Source of the DNA: Pseudomonas citrullilanati
Lineage (GTDB): Bacteria > Pseudomonadota > Gammaproteobacteria > Pseudomonadales > Pseudomonadaceae
Direction of reading: 5' to 3'
Length of the DNA: 64,000 nt
Assembly: GCF_030580855.1 (NCBI RefSeq)
Contig: NZ_JAUQOP010000017.1
Coordinates: 1 to 64,000, forward strand
Part shown: one piece after another, positions 35,235-44,888 of the stretch
Numbering within the stretch: the stretch's first letter is position 1
Layout of the letters: each line of letters opens with the position of its first letter
Position numbers and translations under genes: made by a program
The notes under the pieces: model-generated
What the model was told of the DNA's origin: nothing
Databases searched by the model: none
Seen by the model: only the letters and a program-made list of their open reading frames with translations

Positions 35235-35291
35235 TGATGTCGGGTGGTGACGTAAATATTGCGTACACCGCGACAAATTGCCCCGATAGAT

Positions 35292-35319
35292 AAAAGGCAC
35301 GGCTCTTGCCGTGCCTTTT
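35292..35319. terminator. terminator between gltD and hemE
   Basis: A perfect 12-bp stem AAAAGGCACGGC (35292-35303) with loop TCTT is followed by the complementary arm ending in TTTT. It lies 48 bases upstream of the hemE ATG and should separate hemE from gltBD. Confidence 0.8.
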
Positions 35320-35366
35320 GCGTCGCGCTCTGAGAAAATGCCCGCACTTTTTTTCCGGATGCCGAC

Positions 35367-36434
35367 ATGACTGCCCTGAAGAACGACCGTTTCCTTCGCG
35401 CCCTGCTCAAGCAGCCCGTAGACGTCACCCCGGTGTGGATGATGCGCCAGGCGGGTCGCTACCTGCCGGAATACCGCGCCAGTCGCGCCAAGGCCGGCGA
35501 CTTCATGAGCCTGTGCATGAACCCGCAATTCGCCTGCGAAGTCACGTTGCAGCCGCTGGACCGCTATCCGCAGCTGGACGCGGCGATCCTGTTCTCGGAC
35601 ATCCTGACCATTCCCGACGCCATGGGCCAGGGCCTGTATTTCGAGACCGGCGAAGGCCCGCGCTTCAAGAAAGTCGTCAGCACCCTGGCGGATATCGAGG
35701 CGCTGCCGATCCCCGATCCGCAGAAGGACCTGGGCTATGTCATGGACGCGGTCAGCACCATTCGCCGCGAACTCAACGGCCGCGTGCCGCTGATCGGCTT
35801 CTCTGGCAGCCCATGGACCCTCGCCACCTACATGGTCGAAGGCGGCTCGTCGAAAGACTTCCGCAAGACCAAGGCCATGCTCTACGACAACCCGCAGGCC
35901 ATGCACCTGCTGTTGGATAAACTGGCGCAGTCGGTGACGTCCTACCTCAACGGCCAGATCCTGGCCGGCGCGCAAGCGGTGCAGATCTTCGACACCTGGG
36001 GCGGCAACCTGTCGGCGGCGGCCTACCAGGAATTTTCCCTGGCCTACATGCGCAAGATCGTCAGCGGCCTGATCCGCGAGCACGAAGGGCGCAAGGTCCC
36101 GGTGATCCTGTTCACCAAGAACGGCGGCCTGTGGCTGGAAAGCATTGCCGATGCCGGCGCCGATGCCCTGGGCCTGGACTGGACCTGCGACATCGGCAAC
36201 GCCCGTGGGCGCGTGGGTCATAAAGTCGCCTTGCAAGGCAACATGGACCCGACCGTGCTGTACGCCAAGCCCGAGGCCATTCGCGCCGAAGTCGGTCGTA
36301 TCCTCGCCAGCTACGGCAGCGGCAGTGGCCACGTGTTCAACCTTGGCCACGGCATCACGCCGGAAGTCGACCCGGAACACGCCGGCGCCTTCCTGCGGGC
36401 GGTGCATGAGTTGTCGGCGCACTATCACTCGTAA
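35367..36434 (+). CDS. hemE: uroporphyrinogen decarboxylase
   Basis: Decarboxylates uroporphyrinogen III to coproporphyrinogen III in haem synthesis, 355 residues. The family signature [13 protein letters not shown] is at about 25-37, [12 protein letters not shown] follows, and [16 protein letters not shown] is the second conserved segment. The gene is monocistronic by its flanking terminators. Confidence 0.98.
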   Translation: MTALKNDRFLRALLKQPVDVTPVWMMRQAGRYLPEYRASRAKAGDFMSLCMNPQFACEVTLQPLDRYPQLDAAILFSDILTIPDAMGQGLYFETGEGPRFKKVVSTLADIEALPIPDPQKDLGYVMDAVSTIRRELNGRVPLIGFSGSPWTLATYMVEGGSSKDFRKTKAMLYDNPQAMHLLLDKLAQSVTSYLNGQILAGAQAVQIFDTWGGNLSAAAYQEFSLAYMRKIVSGLIREHEGRKVPVILFTKNGGLWLESIADAGADALGLDWTCDIGNARGRVGHKVALQGNMDPTVLYAKPEAIRAEVGRILASYGSGSGHVFNLGHGITPEVDPEHAGAFLRAVHELSAHYHS

Positions 36435-36452
36435 ATTCGCACCGTGACCCAG

Positions 36453-36484
36453 CCTGTCCGGACCCGCGCCGGACAGGTTTTTTA
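36453..36484 (+). terminator. terminator of hemE
   Basis: A perfect 9-bp stem CCTGTCCGG / CCGGACAGG (36453-36461, 36469-36477) is followed by a T run, 19 bases after the hemE stop. Confidence 0.9.
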
Positions 36485-36766
36485 TTGCCCGTTGTTTATG
36501 GGGTCAACATCAAACGCCTCTATGACGGATGTATCTGTTTGTTGGTGTTGGATAACTGTTTCCATGAGTAAGAGTTTTCTTTTGTTGTGTGGGGGGAAAT
36601 CTATTCAGAGATCATTCCTTCCCCCTTGGGAGATTTGCCCTACATAGCGAGGTTTCGAATTTCTATAAGGTTTCGGCGCTTGCAAGGTGCGGCGCGAAAC
36701 GATCCGGCGTGCCTTTCAAGATGACGGTTATACGTCCTCAATCTCGATGACTAGTCTGGAACTTAT
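36485..36766. other. AT-rich intergenic region upstream of the LPMO gene
   Basis: No credible gene or RNA was recognised. It is visibly lower in GC than its surroundings, which fits a promoter region or the edge of an acquired segment. A weak hairpin (GTTTCGGCGC with GCGCGAAAC, about 36670-36700) is present. A short open frame (36444-36647) starts inside hemE's terminator and looks spurious. Confidence 0.6.
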
Positions 36767-38230
36767 ATGAAAAACAACTTCAACAAGCGCAGTGCATTAA
36801 CGGGGTGTGCTTCGTCTTTGGTTCTACTGTCGGCCCTGGCCGCGTCCCAGGGCGCATTGGCCCACGGTTACCTGGAAGTGCCGCCTTCGCGGGCATTGCT
36901 GTGCCAGCAAGGTGTCAACCAGAACTGCGGCGGCGCGCAATACGAGCCACAGAGTACCGGCGAAACCTTCAAGGGGTTCCCCAACGGCGCCGGCGGCGCG
37001 CCCTTGCAGGGACCTGTCGATGGCAAGATCGCCAGTGGCGGGGTCGCCCTGTATTCGGCCCTGGATGCCCAGTCCGCCACGCGCTGGCAGTTGACTGAAA
37101 TCACCGATCGCAACATCGCCTTCAAATGGCAGTACACCGCCGTGCACCCGGCAACCAAGCATGAGTACTTCATCACCCGCGACGGCTGGAACCCGAACGA
37201 GCCGCTCAAGCGCGCTTCGTTCGACAGCGCACCGTTCTGCACGGTGGACGGCGGCCATCAGACTCCGGTGGGCGGCACCCCGCATCACTGCGTCATCCCC
37301 GACAGCAAGTCCGGCCATCACGTCATCCTGGCCGTCTGGACGGTGGGCGACACCGACAATGCGTTCTACAACCCGGCGGATGTGAACATCCTTGCCGAAG
37401 CCGCGCTGCCAGGCGGTTGGTTGCCGGTGGGCAGCATCGCGCCGTCGACCCCATTGCTGGTGGGTGACAAGGTCAAGGCCCGGGCGTTTTCCGCGACCGG
37501 CGAGCGCACCGAGTACAGCGTCGAGATCAGCATCGACAACGCCGAAGAAGGCAAGCCCGAGAACTGGTCGTTCAAACTGGCCGAAGCCATCAACCAGGCC
37601 CAGCCCCTGATCCGTGCAGGCATTCGTGACGACGCGGGCGACATCACGCCGGTCCAGGGCACCAACAAGCTGTACGCGCAGAAAGAAAGCGGCGTTACCC
37701 GCTACGAAGTGCAACTGCAAATGCAGGAAGACGCCAGCGCCAGCCTGGCGATTTCGTCCCTGCAGCCTGAATACGCCCTGGACAAAGGCCGGGTCACCAT
37801 GACCTTCGCCGCCCAGGCGAATCGCCGGATGAACCTCGAAGCCACCTTGCTGGATGAGAAGAACAAGCAGGTCGGTCTGGTGACGGCCACCGGCGAGGGC
37901 ACCACCACTTTGAACATGGATGTGCGCAGCGCCCCGGGCGCCCACACCCTGACACTGGTAGGCACTACCGAAGACGGTCGCACCACGCGCCAGGACACCC
38001 GCGAAATCACCCTGGGCGGTGAAGGCGCAGGTATCGAGTACGACTTCGTCTTCCCTGAAGGCATCAGTGACTACGCCGCCGGTACGAAAGTGCTGCAGCC
38101 GAAAACCGATGAAGTCTTCGAATGCAAGCCATTCCCTGCCTCCGGCTACTGCAAGCAGTACAGCCCGACGTCCAACGGTTTCGAACCGGGTGTCGGTGCT
38201 TCCTGGCAGAGCGCCTGGGACAAGCTGTAA
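36767..38230 (+). CDS. gbpA: GbpA-like lytic polysaccharide monooxygenase (AA10), secreted
   Basis: Copper-dependent chitin-active LPMO and adhesin-like protein, 487 residues. The signal peptide ends ALA|HGYLEVPPSRA, so mature His1 (His33) and His127 (YTAVHPATKHEYF) form the histidine brace. After the AA10 domain (33-210) come a GbpA_2-type domain (GGWLPVGSIAPSTPLLVGDKV), a third beta domain and a C-terminal carbohydrate-binding module rich in aromatics (ASWQSAWDKL). This four-domain layout and length match Vibrio cholerae GbpA, a type II secretion substrate. A gsp operon starts 67 bases downstream. Confidence 0.93.
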   Translation: MKNNFNKRSALTGCASSLVLLSALAASQGALAHGYLEVPPSRALLCQQGVNQNCGGAQYEPQSTGETFKGFPNGAGGAPLQGPVDGKIASGGVALYSALDAQSATRWQLTEITDRNIAFKWQYTAVHPATKHEYFITRDGWNPNEPLKRASFDSAPFCTVDGGHQTPVGGTPHHCVIPDSKSGHHVILAVWTVGDTDNAFYNPADVNILAEAALPGGWLPVGSIAPSTPLLVGDKVKARAFSATGERTEYSVEISIDNAEEGKPENWSFKLAEAINQAQPLIRAGIRDDAGDITPVQGTNKLYAQKESGVTRYEVQLQMQEDASASLAISSLQPEYALDKGRVTMTFAAQANRRMNLEATLLDEKNKQVGLVTATGEGTTTLNMDVRSAPGAHTLTLVGTTEDGRTTRQDTREITLGGEGAGIEYDFVFPEGISDYAAGTKVLQPKTDEVFECKPFPASGYCKQYSPTSNGFEPGVGASWQSAWDKL

Positions 38231-38244
38231 GTCCTGACAGGCAT

Positions 38245-38278
38245 GGCCCCAGGCGATCCGAACGGGCTGCCTGGGGCC
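38245..38278 (+). terminator. hairpin between the LPMO and cytochrome b561 genes
   Basis: A perfect 10-bp stem GGCCCCAGGC / GCCTGGGGCC without a real T run. It could weaken transcription or protect the LPMO message while allowing read-through into the gsp operon. Confidence 0.5.
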
Positions 38279-38297
38279 TTCAAGCGAGAACGCGACG

Positions 38298-38846
38298 ATG
38301 CATTGCACTCATTACTCCGGCCGGCGGGTTCTGCTGCACTGGCTGTCCGCCGTCGTCATTCTGTGGGCCTTGGTGTCGGGCTTCTATGTGGCCTATTACC
38401 CGGTGTCCGCCGCCACCGAACAGTGGGTCGGTTCGCTCAATGTGTCGCTGACCACGTTGTTCATCCCGTTGTTCGCCTGGCGTCTCTGGTTGTTTGTCGA
38501 GGCCCTGGAAGCCCGGCCGCCGGCGCCCTCGCCGATCCACCGGCTGGCCCTGGCCGTGCACGCTTCGATCTACCTGGTCATCGGCGTCGTGCTGGTGACG
38601 GGGGTGCTGATGATGAAAAGCGCCATCAGTGTCTTCGGGTTGCTCCAGCTCCCCCAGCCGCTGGACGATCCGGCCTGGATCGAGTGGGCGAACGCGGCCC
38701 ATGTGCTGTCTTGCGGGGTGCTGTCGGTGCTCATCGCGCTGCATCTCTGCGCCGTGGCCTGGCATGAGTGTTCCGGGCGTCGGGTGGTGCGGCGCATGAC
38801 ATTCCCGCGACAGCCGGGCACACCTGTGCCACGGGGGCCGCGGTGA
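38298..38846 (+). CDS. cytochrome b561-type membrane protein
   Basis: A 182-residue membrane protein with four predicted helices and histidines placed for haem ligation (LLHWLSAVV near residue 14, HRLALAVHASIYL near 81-93, AHVLSCGVLSVLIALHLCAVAWHE near 134-157). This is the prokaryotic b561 pattern (quinol-linked electron carrier). It overlaps gspC by four bases (GTGA), so it is the first gene of the gsp operon. A b561 gene is not a standard T2SS component. Supplying electrons for LPMO chemistry or disulfide handling is only inference. Confidence 0.85.
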   Translation: MHCTHYSGRRVLLHWLSAVVILWALVSGFYVAYYPVSAATEQWVGSLNVSLTTLFIPLFAWRLWLFVEALEARPPAPSPIHRLALAVHASIYLVIGVVLVTGVLMMKSAISVFGLLQLPQPLDDPAWIEWANAAHVLSCGVLSVLIALHLCAVAWHECSGRRVVRRMTFPRQPGTPVPRGPR

Positions 38847-39367
38847 ATCTCCCATCCTGGGCCGGCAGCCGCTGGCCGAGCGCTCTGCTGGTGCTGGTAC
38901 CGCTGCTGTACGCAGGCTTGCTGGTGGAGCGGGAATGGCGTTTTCGCCAGGACCTGGGTCGGGCTGTGCCAGCGCTGGCGCCGCCGCCCGCTGCCGCCCG
39001 GGATTTGCCCAACGTGCAGGCGGTGGCGACCGTGCTCGGCCTCGCCCCTGAAGGTGCTCACGCACCCAGCACGGAACCGCTGACGTTGCAGGCCAGCTTC
39101 GTTGTCGACCAAGGCCTGTCGCGGGCGCTGCTGGCTGATGCGACGGGACCGCGTATCTACCAGGTGGGCGAACGCCTGCCCGGTGGCAGCGTGCTGCGTC
39201 GGGTCGAGCCCGGCCACGTGATGTTGTGGCGCAACGGCCGCGAAGAACGCCTGGCCCTGCAACCCACGGCCCAGCCCTTGCTGCGCCCGGTGAATGCCGG
39301 GCACGCGCGCCAGGCCAAACAGTTTTCCTCGCAATACCTACGCCCTGTAACCGGGCAGACAGAGTGA
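38843..39367 (+). CDS. gspC: type II secretion protein GspC
   Basis: Short GspC (174 residues) linking the inner-membrane platform to the secretin. One transmembrane helix at about 12-27 (SALLVLVPLLYAGLLV) precedes the homology-region domain (GLAPEGAHAPSTEPLTLQASFVVD, then RALLADATGPRIYQVGERLPGGSVLRRVEPGHVMLWRNGR). There is no PDZ or coiled-coil extension, unlike larger GspC proteins. The GTG at 38843 overlaps the b561 stop. The first 25 codons of the longer frame are rejected because they read through the upstream gene. Confidence 0.9.
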   Translation: MNLPSWAGSRWPSALLVLVPLLYAGLLVEREWRFRQDLGRAVPALAPPPAAARDLPNVQAVATVLGLAPEGAHAPSTEPLTLQASFVVDQGLSRALLADATGPRIYQVGERLPGGSVLRRVEPGHVMLWRNGREERLALQPTAQPLLRPVNAGHARQAKQFSSQYLRPVTGQTE

Positions 39368-39375
39368 TCGAATTC

Positions 39376-41277
39376 ATGAACAGCTTTATCCGGGGCCCTT
39401 TCTCGCGCGTCCTGTTCTGCCTGCTGGCATTTGCCGGTTCGCTGCGGGCCGAGGAGACCCATTGGCAACTGGCGATGAACAATGCCGAGTTGCGCGACGT
39501 GGTCGAGGAAATCTCCACGATCCTGGGCAAGACCGTGGTGCTCGATCCCAGGGTGTCCGGGCGGATCACGGTGATGTCGCGCCAGGCCCTGGACCGCGAA
39601 GGCGTGCGCCGGTTGTTCTATTCGGTGCTCGATGCCCACAACTTCACGGTGATCGATGAAGGCGAGCGGATCCTGATCACCCCGGTCGCCGACGCCAAGA
39701 CCCGCGCCGGCGTCAGCGATGCCAGCGGTGCGACGCCTTCACAATTCGTCACCCGGGTGCTCGACCTGCATTCGAGCATTGCCGCCGATGTCGCCGGGCT
39801 GGTTCGGCCGCTGGTCTCGGCCAATGGTTACGTCGGGCCTTCGGTTTCTTCCAACGCGCTGGTGGTCACCGACACGGCCGCCAACGTCCAGCGCATCGCC
39901 GGGGTCGTGCAGCAACTGGACTCGGGGCGCAATCGCAATCATGTGGTACTGCCCTTGCGCCATGCCCAGGCCGGGGACATCGCGCCGGTCATGGAGGCGG
40001 CCGCCGGCAAGCGCGAGGGCGACACCGGCGGCGTGGTGATCGCCGACGCCCGCAGCAATCGCCTGGTGATCATCGGTGCACCGGCGGTGCGCCAGCGCCT
40101 GGCGGACCTGGCCCGGACCCTCGACGTACCGGCCGCCGCCACCCAGGGCAACGCACGGGTCATCCGCCTGCGGCACAGCGACGCCAAGCAACTGGCCGAG
40201 GTCCTGGAAGCGGTGGGCCAGGACCGGAAAACCACCCCGGCCCTGGCCGGCCAGCGGGAAAGCAGCGCCCACGGTACGTTCATGATCAAGGCCGACGAAA
40301 GCCAGAACGCCCTGGTGTTGCTCGCCGAGCCGGCCCAGGTGCGAACGGTGGAAAACATTGTCCGCGAGCTCGATCAACCTCGCGCCCAGGTGCTTATCCA
40401 CGCGGCCATCGTCGAGGTCACCGGCGACATCGCCGAAGCCCTGGGGGTGCAATGGGACCTCAAGCGCGGCAATGCCACGGGCTTCATCAATTTTCCCGGT
40501 ACCGACGTCCCGATCTTCGGCGGGCTTGACCCCAACGTGCTGAAGAAGGTCCCGGAAGGCGCGGTCCTGCAGTTGGGCGGCGACCGTTTCAGCGCGCTGG
40601 TCTCGGCATTGGCGAGCAATACCCGCAGCAACCTGCTGTCCACCCCCAGCCTGCTGACCCTGGATAACCAGGAGGCGGAAATCATCGTCGGCCAGAACGT
40701 CCCGTTCAAGACCGGCTCCTACGCCACCAGCGGCAACGGCGCCGACAATCCGTTCACCACCGTGGAGCGCAAGGACGTCGGCATCAGTCTCAAGGTCAAG
40801 CCGTACATCAACGAAGGGTCCACCCTGCGCCTGGAGGTCCAGCAGGAGGTCTCGGACATCGCGCCGTCCGTCTCCGGCGTCGACTCCTCCGACCTGATCA
40901 CCAACAAGCGGGCCTTGAAGAGCACGATCCTGGCCGCCGACGGCGAGATCATCGTGATCGGCGGCCTGATCCGCGACAGCGTCCGCACCCAGGAAAGCGG
41001 GGTGCCGCTGCTACGCAGCATTCCCTACCTGGGCGCGCTGTTTCGCTGGACCCGCGACACCCAGACCAAAAGCAACCTGATGGTGTTCCTGCGGCCCACC
41101 ATCGTGCGCAACCACGAAGACCTGGCCGACGTCAGCCGGCAGCGCTACGACGCGTTGCGGGAACTGAGCAAGCCCGGTTCGCGCCAGAACAATTCGCTGT
41201 TGCTGCCCCGGGACGCTCGGCAGTTGTTCGAGGCGTCGGACGCGGACCTGGCGCCAGCGCCATCGGGTGACTTGTGA
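39376..41277 (+). CDS. gspD: type II secretion secretin GspD
   Basis: Outer-membrane channel of the T2SS, 633 residues. A signal peptide (MNSFIRGPFSRVLFCLLAFAGSLRA) precedes domains N0 (HWQLAMNNAELRDVVEEIS) and N1-N3 (FVTRVLDLHSSIAADVAGLVRPL and two repeats) and the secretin core (ANTRSNLLSTPSLLTLDNQEAEIIVGQNVPFKTG; FLRPTIVRN). The C-terminal tail is short, with no obvious pilotin-binding S domain, and no pilotin lipoprotein is encoded nearby. ATG 39376 is chosen; GTG 39364, overlapping gspC, is also possible. Confidence 0.95.
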   Translation: MNSFIRGPFSRVLFCLLAFAGSLRAEETHWQLAMNNAELRDVVEEISTILGKTVVLDPRVSGRITVMSRQALDREGVRRLFYSVLDAHNFTVIDEGERILITPVADAKTRAGVSDASGATPSQFVTRVLDLHSSIAADVAGLVRPLVSANGYVGPSVSSNALVVTDTAANVQRIAGVVQQLDSGRNRNHVVLPLRHAQAGDIAPVMEAAAGKREGDTGGVVIADARSNRLVIIGAPAVRQRLADLARTLDVPAAATQGNARVIRLRHSDAKQLAEVLEAVGQDRKTTPALAGQRESSAHGTFMIKADESQNALVLLAEPAQVRTVENIVRELDQPRAQVLIHAAIVEVTGDIAEALGVQWDLKRGNATGFINFPGTDVPIFGGLDPNVLKKVPEGAVLQLGGDRFSALVSALASNTRSNLLSTPSLLTLDNQEAEIIVGQNVPFKTGSYATSGNGADNPFTTVERKDVGISLKVKPYINEGSTLRLEVQQEVSDIAPSVSGVDSSDLITNKRALKSTILAADGEIIVIGGLIRDSVRTQESGVPLLRSIPYLGALFRWTRDTQTKSNLMVFLRPTIVRNHEDLADVSRQRYDALRELSKPGSRQNNSLLLPRDARQLFEASDADLAPAPSGDL

Positions 41278-42746
41278 GTGACCCGCAGGCCGTCTTGCCG
41301 TTTGGCTTCGCCAGGCGTTTCGGCGTGCTGCTGGAAGGCGCGGGCCCGACCTTGAGCCTGGTGATGCGCAACGACGCGCCGCTGACCGCGATCGCCGAGG
41401 TGCGGCGCCTGTGCGGGCGGGAACTGCCGATCCAGGTGCTGGAACCGGCGCCCTTCGCGACGCGCCTGGCCGCTGTCTATCGCCAGGGCCAGAGTGCCGC
41501 CGAGCAGGTTGCCCAAGGCCTGGACGAGGAACTGGACCTGCTCAGCCTGGCCGACCAGGTGCCGCAGACCACCGACCTGCTGGAGCAGCAGGGCGATGCG
41601 CCGATCATCCGCTTGATCAACGCCCTGCTCAGCGAGGCGGTCCGTGAACACGCCTCGGACGTGCACCTGGAAACGTTCGAGCAATACCTGTCGGTGCGCA
41701 TGCGCATCGACGGCCAGTTGCAGGAAATGCTGCGGCCGCGCCGGGAGTTGGCGAGCCTGTTGGTGTCGCGGATCAAGGTCATGGCCCGGCTGGACATCGC
41801 CGAGAAACGCGTGCCCCAGGACGGGCGAATCGCCTTGCGCCTGGCCGGGCACGAAGTCGATGTGCGGGTCTCGACCCTGCCGTCGGCCCACGGCGAGCGG
41901 GTGGTGTTGCGCCTGCTCGACAAGCAGGCCGGGCGCCTGGAATTGCAGCGCCTGGGCCTGCCCGACGACACCCTGGCGAGCCTGCGGCAATTGCTCGGCA
42001 AACCCCATGGCATCGTCCTGGTCACCGGCCCCACGGGCTCGGGAAAAACCACCAGCTTGTACGCCGCGCTGAGCAGCCTCAACGACCAGAGTCGCAACAT
42101 CCTCACCGTCGAAGACCCGATCGAATATCACCTGCCGGGCATCGGCCAGATGCCGGTCAACCCGAAGGTCGACATGACCTTCGCCCGTGGCCTGCGGGCG
42201 ATCCTGCGCCAGGACCCTGACGTGGTGATGATCGGTGAGATCCGCGATCGCGAGACCGCCGAAATTGCCGTCCAGGCGTCCCTGACCGGACACCTGGTGC
42301 TTTCGACGCTGCACACCAACACCGCCGTCGGCGCGGTCACGCGGCTGGTGGACATGGGCGTGGACGCCTACCTGCTGGCATCGTCCCTGGCCGGTATCGT
42401 CGCCCAGCGCTTGCTGCGCAGGTTGTGCCCGGCCTGCAAGGTGCCTTATGTCGCCGACGCCGCCACTTGCCAGCGGCTGGGCCTGGACGCCGTTGCCGCG
42501 CCCGAGCTGTTCAAGGCCCAGGGATGCGAACAATGCCAGAAAGGTTATCGCGGGCGTTTCGGCATTTATGAACTGGTGCCCGTGGGCAACTCGCTGTCGC
42601 AACTGATCCACCAGGGGGCCACCGAGCAAGCGCTGGCCCGCGAGGCGCGCAAGCGCTCGCGCAGCTTGTTCCAGGATGGTTGCCAACGGGTCCTGGAAGG
42701 CTTGACCAGTGTCGATGAACTGCTGCGCGTCACTCAGGAGGATTAG
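41274..42746 (+). CDS. gspE: type II secretion ATPase GspE
   Basis: Hexameric cytoplasmic ATPase that powers pseudopilus assembly, 490 residues. Walker A GPTGSGKT is at 252-259, the Asp box is ILTVEDPIEYH, Walker B is DPDVVMIGEIRDRET, and the His box is STLHTNTA. A zinc site is formed by Cys385, Cys388, Cys418 and Cys421 (CPAC, CEQC). The GTG start overlaps gspD by four bases. Confidence 0.96.
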   Translation: MSDPQAVLPFGFARRFGVLLEGAGPTLSLVMRNDAPLTAIAEVRRLCGRELPIQVLEPAPFATRLAAVYRQGQSAAEQVAQGLDEELDLLSLADQVPQTTDLLEQQGDAPIIRLINALLSEAVREHASDVHLETFEQYLSVRMRIDGQLQEMLRPRRELASLLVSRIKVMARLDIAEKRVPQDGRIALRLAGHEVDVRVSTLPSAHGERVVLRLLDKQAGRLELQRLGLPDDTLASLRQLLGKPHGIVLVTGPTGSGKTTSLYAALSSLNDQSRNILTVEDPIEYHLPGIGQMPVNPKVDMTFARGLRAILRQDPDVVMIGEIRDRETAEIAVQASLTGHLVLSTLHTNTAVGAVTRLVDMGVDAYLLASSLAGIVAQRLLRRLCPACKVPYVADAATCQRLGLDAVAAPELFKAQGCEQCQKGYRGRFGIYELVPVGNSLSQLIHQGATEQALAREARKRSRSLFQDGCQRVLEGLTSVDELLRVTQED

Positions 42747-42750
42747 CCCG

Positions 42751-43959
42751 ATGCCGACCTTCGACTATCGGGCCGAAGATGCCCGGGGCCGGCGCTGCAA
42801 GGGCCGGGTGGAAGCCGACAGCGCACGCCAGGCCCGCCAGTTGCTGCGCGAGCGCGGCCTGTTGCCTTGGGAACTGCACGAGGGCGCGGAACAGCGAACC
42901 TTGCGCAGCGGCCCGGCGGGGGCGCGCTTGAGCCCGGCCGAGCTGGCCTTGCTGACGTTGCAGTTATCCACCTTGATCCAGGCCGGCCTGCCCCTTGAAG
43001 AGTCCCTGGCGGCCGTGGCGCAGCAGAACCAGAAACGCCGCGTCGTCCAGCTGTTGTCGGCGGTGCGCGGCCGGGTGATGGAAGGGCATGCGCTGGCGAC
43101 CGCCCTGCGCGCGTTTCCCCGGGCGTTTCCCGACCTGTTCTGCGCCACGGTGGCGGCGGGCGAACAATCCGGCCACCTGGGCCAGGTGCTGGAGCAACTG
43201 GCGAGCTATACCCAGGCGCGCCAGGCATCGCGCCAGCGTATTCAATTGGCGTTGGTGTACCCGTTGATCCTGCTGCTGGCCTGTGTCGCGATCGTCGCGT
43301 TCCTGTTGGGCTACGTGGTGCCGGACGTGGTGAAGATCTTCATCGACAGCGGCCAGCCGTTGCCCTGGCTGACCCAGGCGCTGATCGCCGTGAGCGATGG
43401 CTTGCGTCGCCACGGTCAGGGGTTGCTCGTGGCGCTGGCCGGGCTGCTCGTGCTGTGGCGCTGGAGCATGCGCCAACCGGCGTGGCGCCTGCGCTGGCAT
43501 CGCCTGTTATTGCGCCTGCCGCTGTTGGGCGAAGTATGGCGGGCGATGGAAGCGGCCCGCTTCGCCAGCACCCTGGCGATCCTCAGCAAAAGCGCGGTGC
43601 CCCTGGTGGAAGCCCTGCACATCGCCGCGCAAGTGATCGGCAACCTGACGATTCGCGCACGCATGGCCGATGTCGCCCGTTCGGTCCGCGAGGGCGGGAC
43701 GCTGACCCGTGGCCTGGAGCGCGGCGGCGACATCCCGCCGCTGATGCTGCACATGATCGCCAGCGGCGAACGGGCCGGCGAGCTCGACGCCATGCTGGCC
43801 CGCGCCGCCGAGCAACAGGAAGCCAGCCTCGCGGCGCGCATCGCCCTGGTGGTGAGCCTTTTCGAACCGGCCATGTTGGTGCTGATGGGCGGCGTCGTGC
43901 TGCTGATCGTCATGGCCATCCTCCTGCCTATCTTGAGCCTCAACCAATTGGTGAATTGA
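42751..43959 (+). CDS. gspF: type II secretion inner-membrane protein GspF
   Basis: Polytopic platform protein, 402 residues, with two GspF/PilC domains (TLQLSTLIQAGLPLEESLAAVA; RFASTLAILSKSAVPLVEALHIA) and helices at about 170-190, 220-245 and 370-395. ATG 42751 has GGAGG upstream; the longer frame starting inside gspE is rejected. Confidence 0.95.
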   Translation: MPTFDYRAEDARGRRCKGRVEADSARQARQLLRERGLLPWELHEGAEQRTLRSGPAGARLSPAELALLTLQLSTLIQAGLPLEESLAAVAQQNQKRRVVQLLSAVRGRVMEGHALATALRAFPRAFPDLFCATVAAGEQSGHLGQVLEQLASYTQARQASRQRIQLALVYPLILLLACVAIVAFLLGYVVPDVVKIFIDSGQPLPWLTQALIAVSDGLRRHGQGLLVALAGLLVLWRWSMRQPAWRLRWHRLLLRLPLLGEVWRAMEAARFASTLAILSKSAVPLVEALHIAAQVIGNLTIRARMADVARSVREGGTLTRGLERGGDIPPLMLHMIASGERAGELDAMLARAAEQQEASLAARIALVVSLFEPAMLVLMGGVVLLIVMAILLPILSLNQLVN

Positions 43960-43962
43960 CCC

Positions 43963-44418
43963 ATGCATCCTCGACACAACCGACCTGTACGCCTTCAACG
44001 CGGCTTCACCCTGATCGAAATCATGGTGGTGGTGGTCATCATCGGCATCCTCGGCGCCATCGTGGTGCCGCAGTTCATGAGCCGGCCCGATCAGGCCAAG
44101 GCCACGGCCGCCCGCACCGACATCCAGGCGATCGCCACGGCCCTGGAAATGTATCGGCTCGACAACTTCCAGTACCCCTCGACGCAGCAGGGCCTCGAAG
44201 CGCTGACCAAACGTCCGGGGGGCACGCCCGCGCCGCGCAATTGGAACCCCCAGGGGTATCTCAAGAGCCTGCCGATCGATCCGTGGGGCACGCCCTACCA
44301 GTACCTCCACCCGGGGCTCAGGTCGCTCGACGGCAGTTATGACCTGTACTCGCTGGGCGCCGATGGGGCGCCGGGTGGCGATGGGCTGGCAGCCGACATC
44401 GGCAATTGGGCCGAATGA
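43963..44418 (+). CDS. gspG: major pseudopilin GspG
   Basis: Major pseudopilin, 151 residues. The prepilin peptidase site is RG|FTLIEIMVVVVIIGIL, with Glu+5 after cleavage. The C-terminal domain has the GspG signature (STQQGLEALTKRPGG, DPWGTPYQYL, YDLYSLGADGAPGGDG), which includes the calcium-binding loop. No prepilin peptidase gene is present in the operon, so processing is presumably by the pilus enzyme PilD encoded elsewhere. Confidence 0.97.
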   Translation: MHPRHNRPVRLQRGFTLIEIMVVVVIIGILGAIVVPQFMSRPDQAKATAARTDIQAIATALEMYRLDNFQYPSTQQGLEALTKRPGGTPAPRNWNPQGYLKSLPIDPWGTPYQYLHPGLRSLDGSYDLYSLGADGAPGGDGLAADIGNWAE

Positions 44419-44888
44419 ACCGGGGCGCCCGTTGCCGGGGCTTCACCTTGCTGGAACTGATGGTGGTCATTGTCCTGATGGGCATCGCGGCCGGCATGGT
44501 CAGCCTCGCCGTGGGCCCGAACCCGGCCCGGGAAGCCCGGCAGCAGGCCGGGCAATTCATCCGCATGGTGCAACAGTTGCGCGAGCGGGCGGTGCTGGAA
44601 AACGAGGAATACGGGCTGCGCATACGCGTGCACGGGTACCAGGCGCTGCGGCTCGATGCCCAGGGCTGGACCCCGGTGGCGACGTTGCAGCGCCTGCCGG
44701 ACACCCTGACCCTGGGGCTTGAGCAGGACGGCCACGCCGTGGCCCTCGACGACGCGCCCGGCGCGCCGCAGTTGCTGATGCTCAGCAGCGATGAGATCAG
44801 CCCGTTCCGGTTGTTTGTCCAGGCCGCCGGCCAGCGCTTGTCCCAGGTCTCCAGCGATGGCCTGGCGGAGCCGACGACCGATGAGTGA
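44415..44888 (+). CDS. gspH: minor pseudopilin GspH
   Basis: Minor pseudopilin, 157 residues, with cleavage site RG|FTLLELMVVIVLMGI and a GspH-type beta domain (ENEEYGLRIRVHGYQALR). ATG 44415 overlaps the gspG stop (ATGA). Confidence 0.92.
   Translation: MNRGARCRGFTLLELMVVIVLMGIAAGMVSLAVGPNPAREARQQAGQFIRMVQQLRERAVLENEEYGLRIRVHGYQALRLDAQGWTPVATLQRLPDTLTLGLEQDGHAVALDDAPGAPQLLMLSSDEISPFRLFVQAAGQRLSQVSSDGLAEPTTDE

Noticed and set aside
36444..36647. 67-residue frame between hemE and the LPMO gene
   Set aside because: Starts inside the hemE terminator; composition is not protein-like and no ribosome-binding site is seen.
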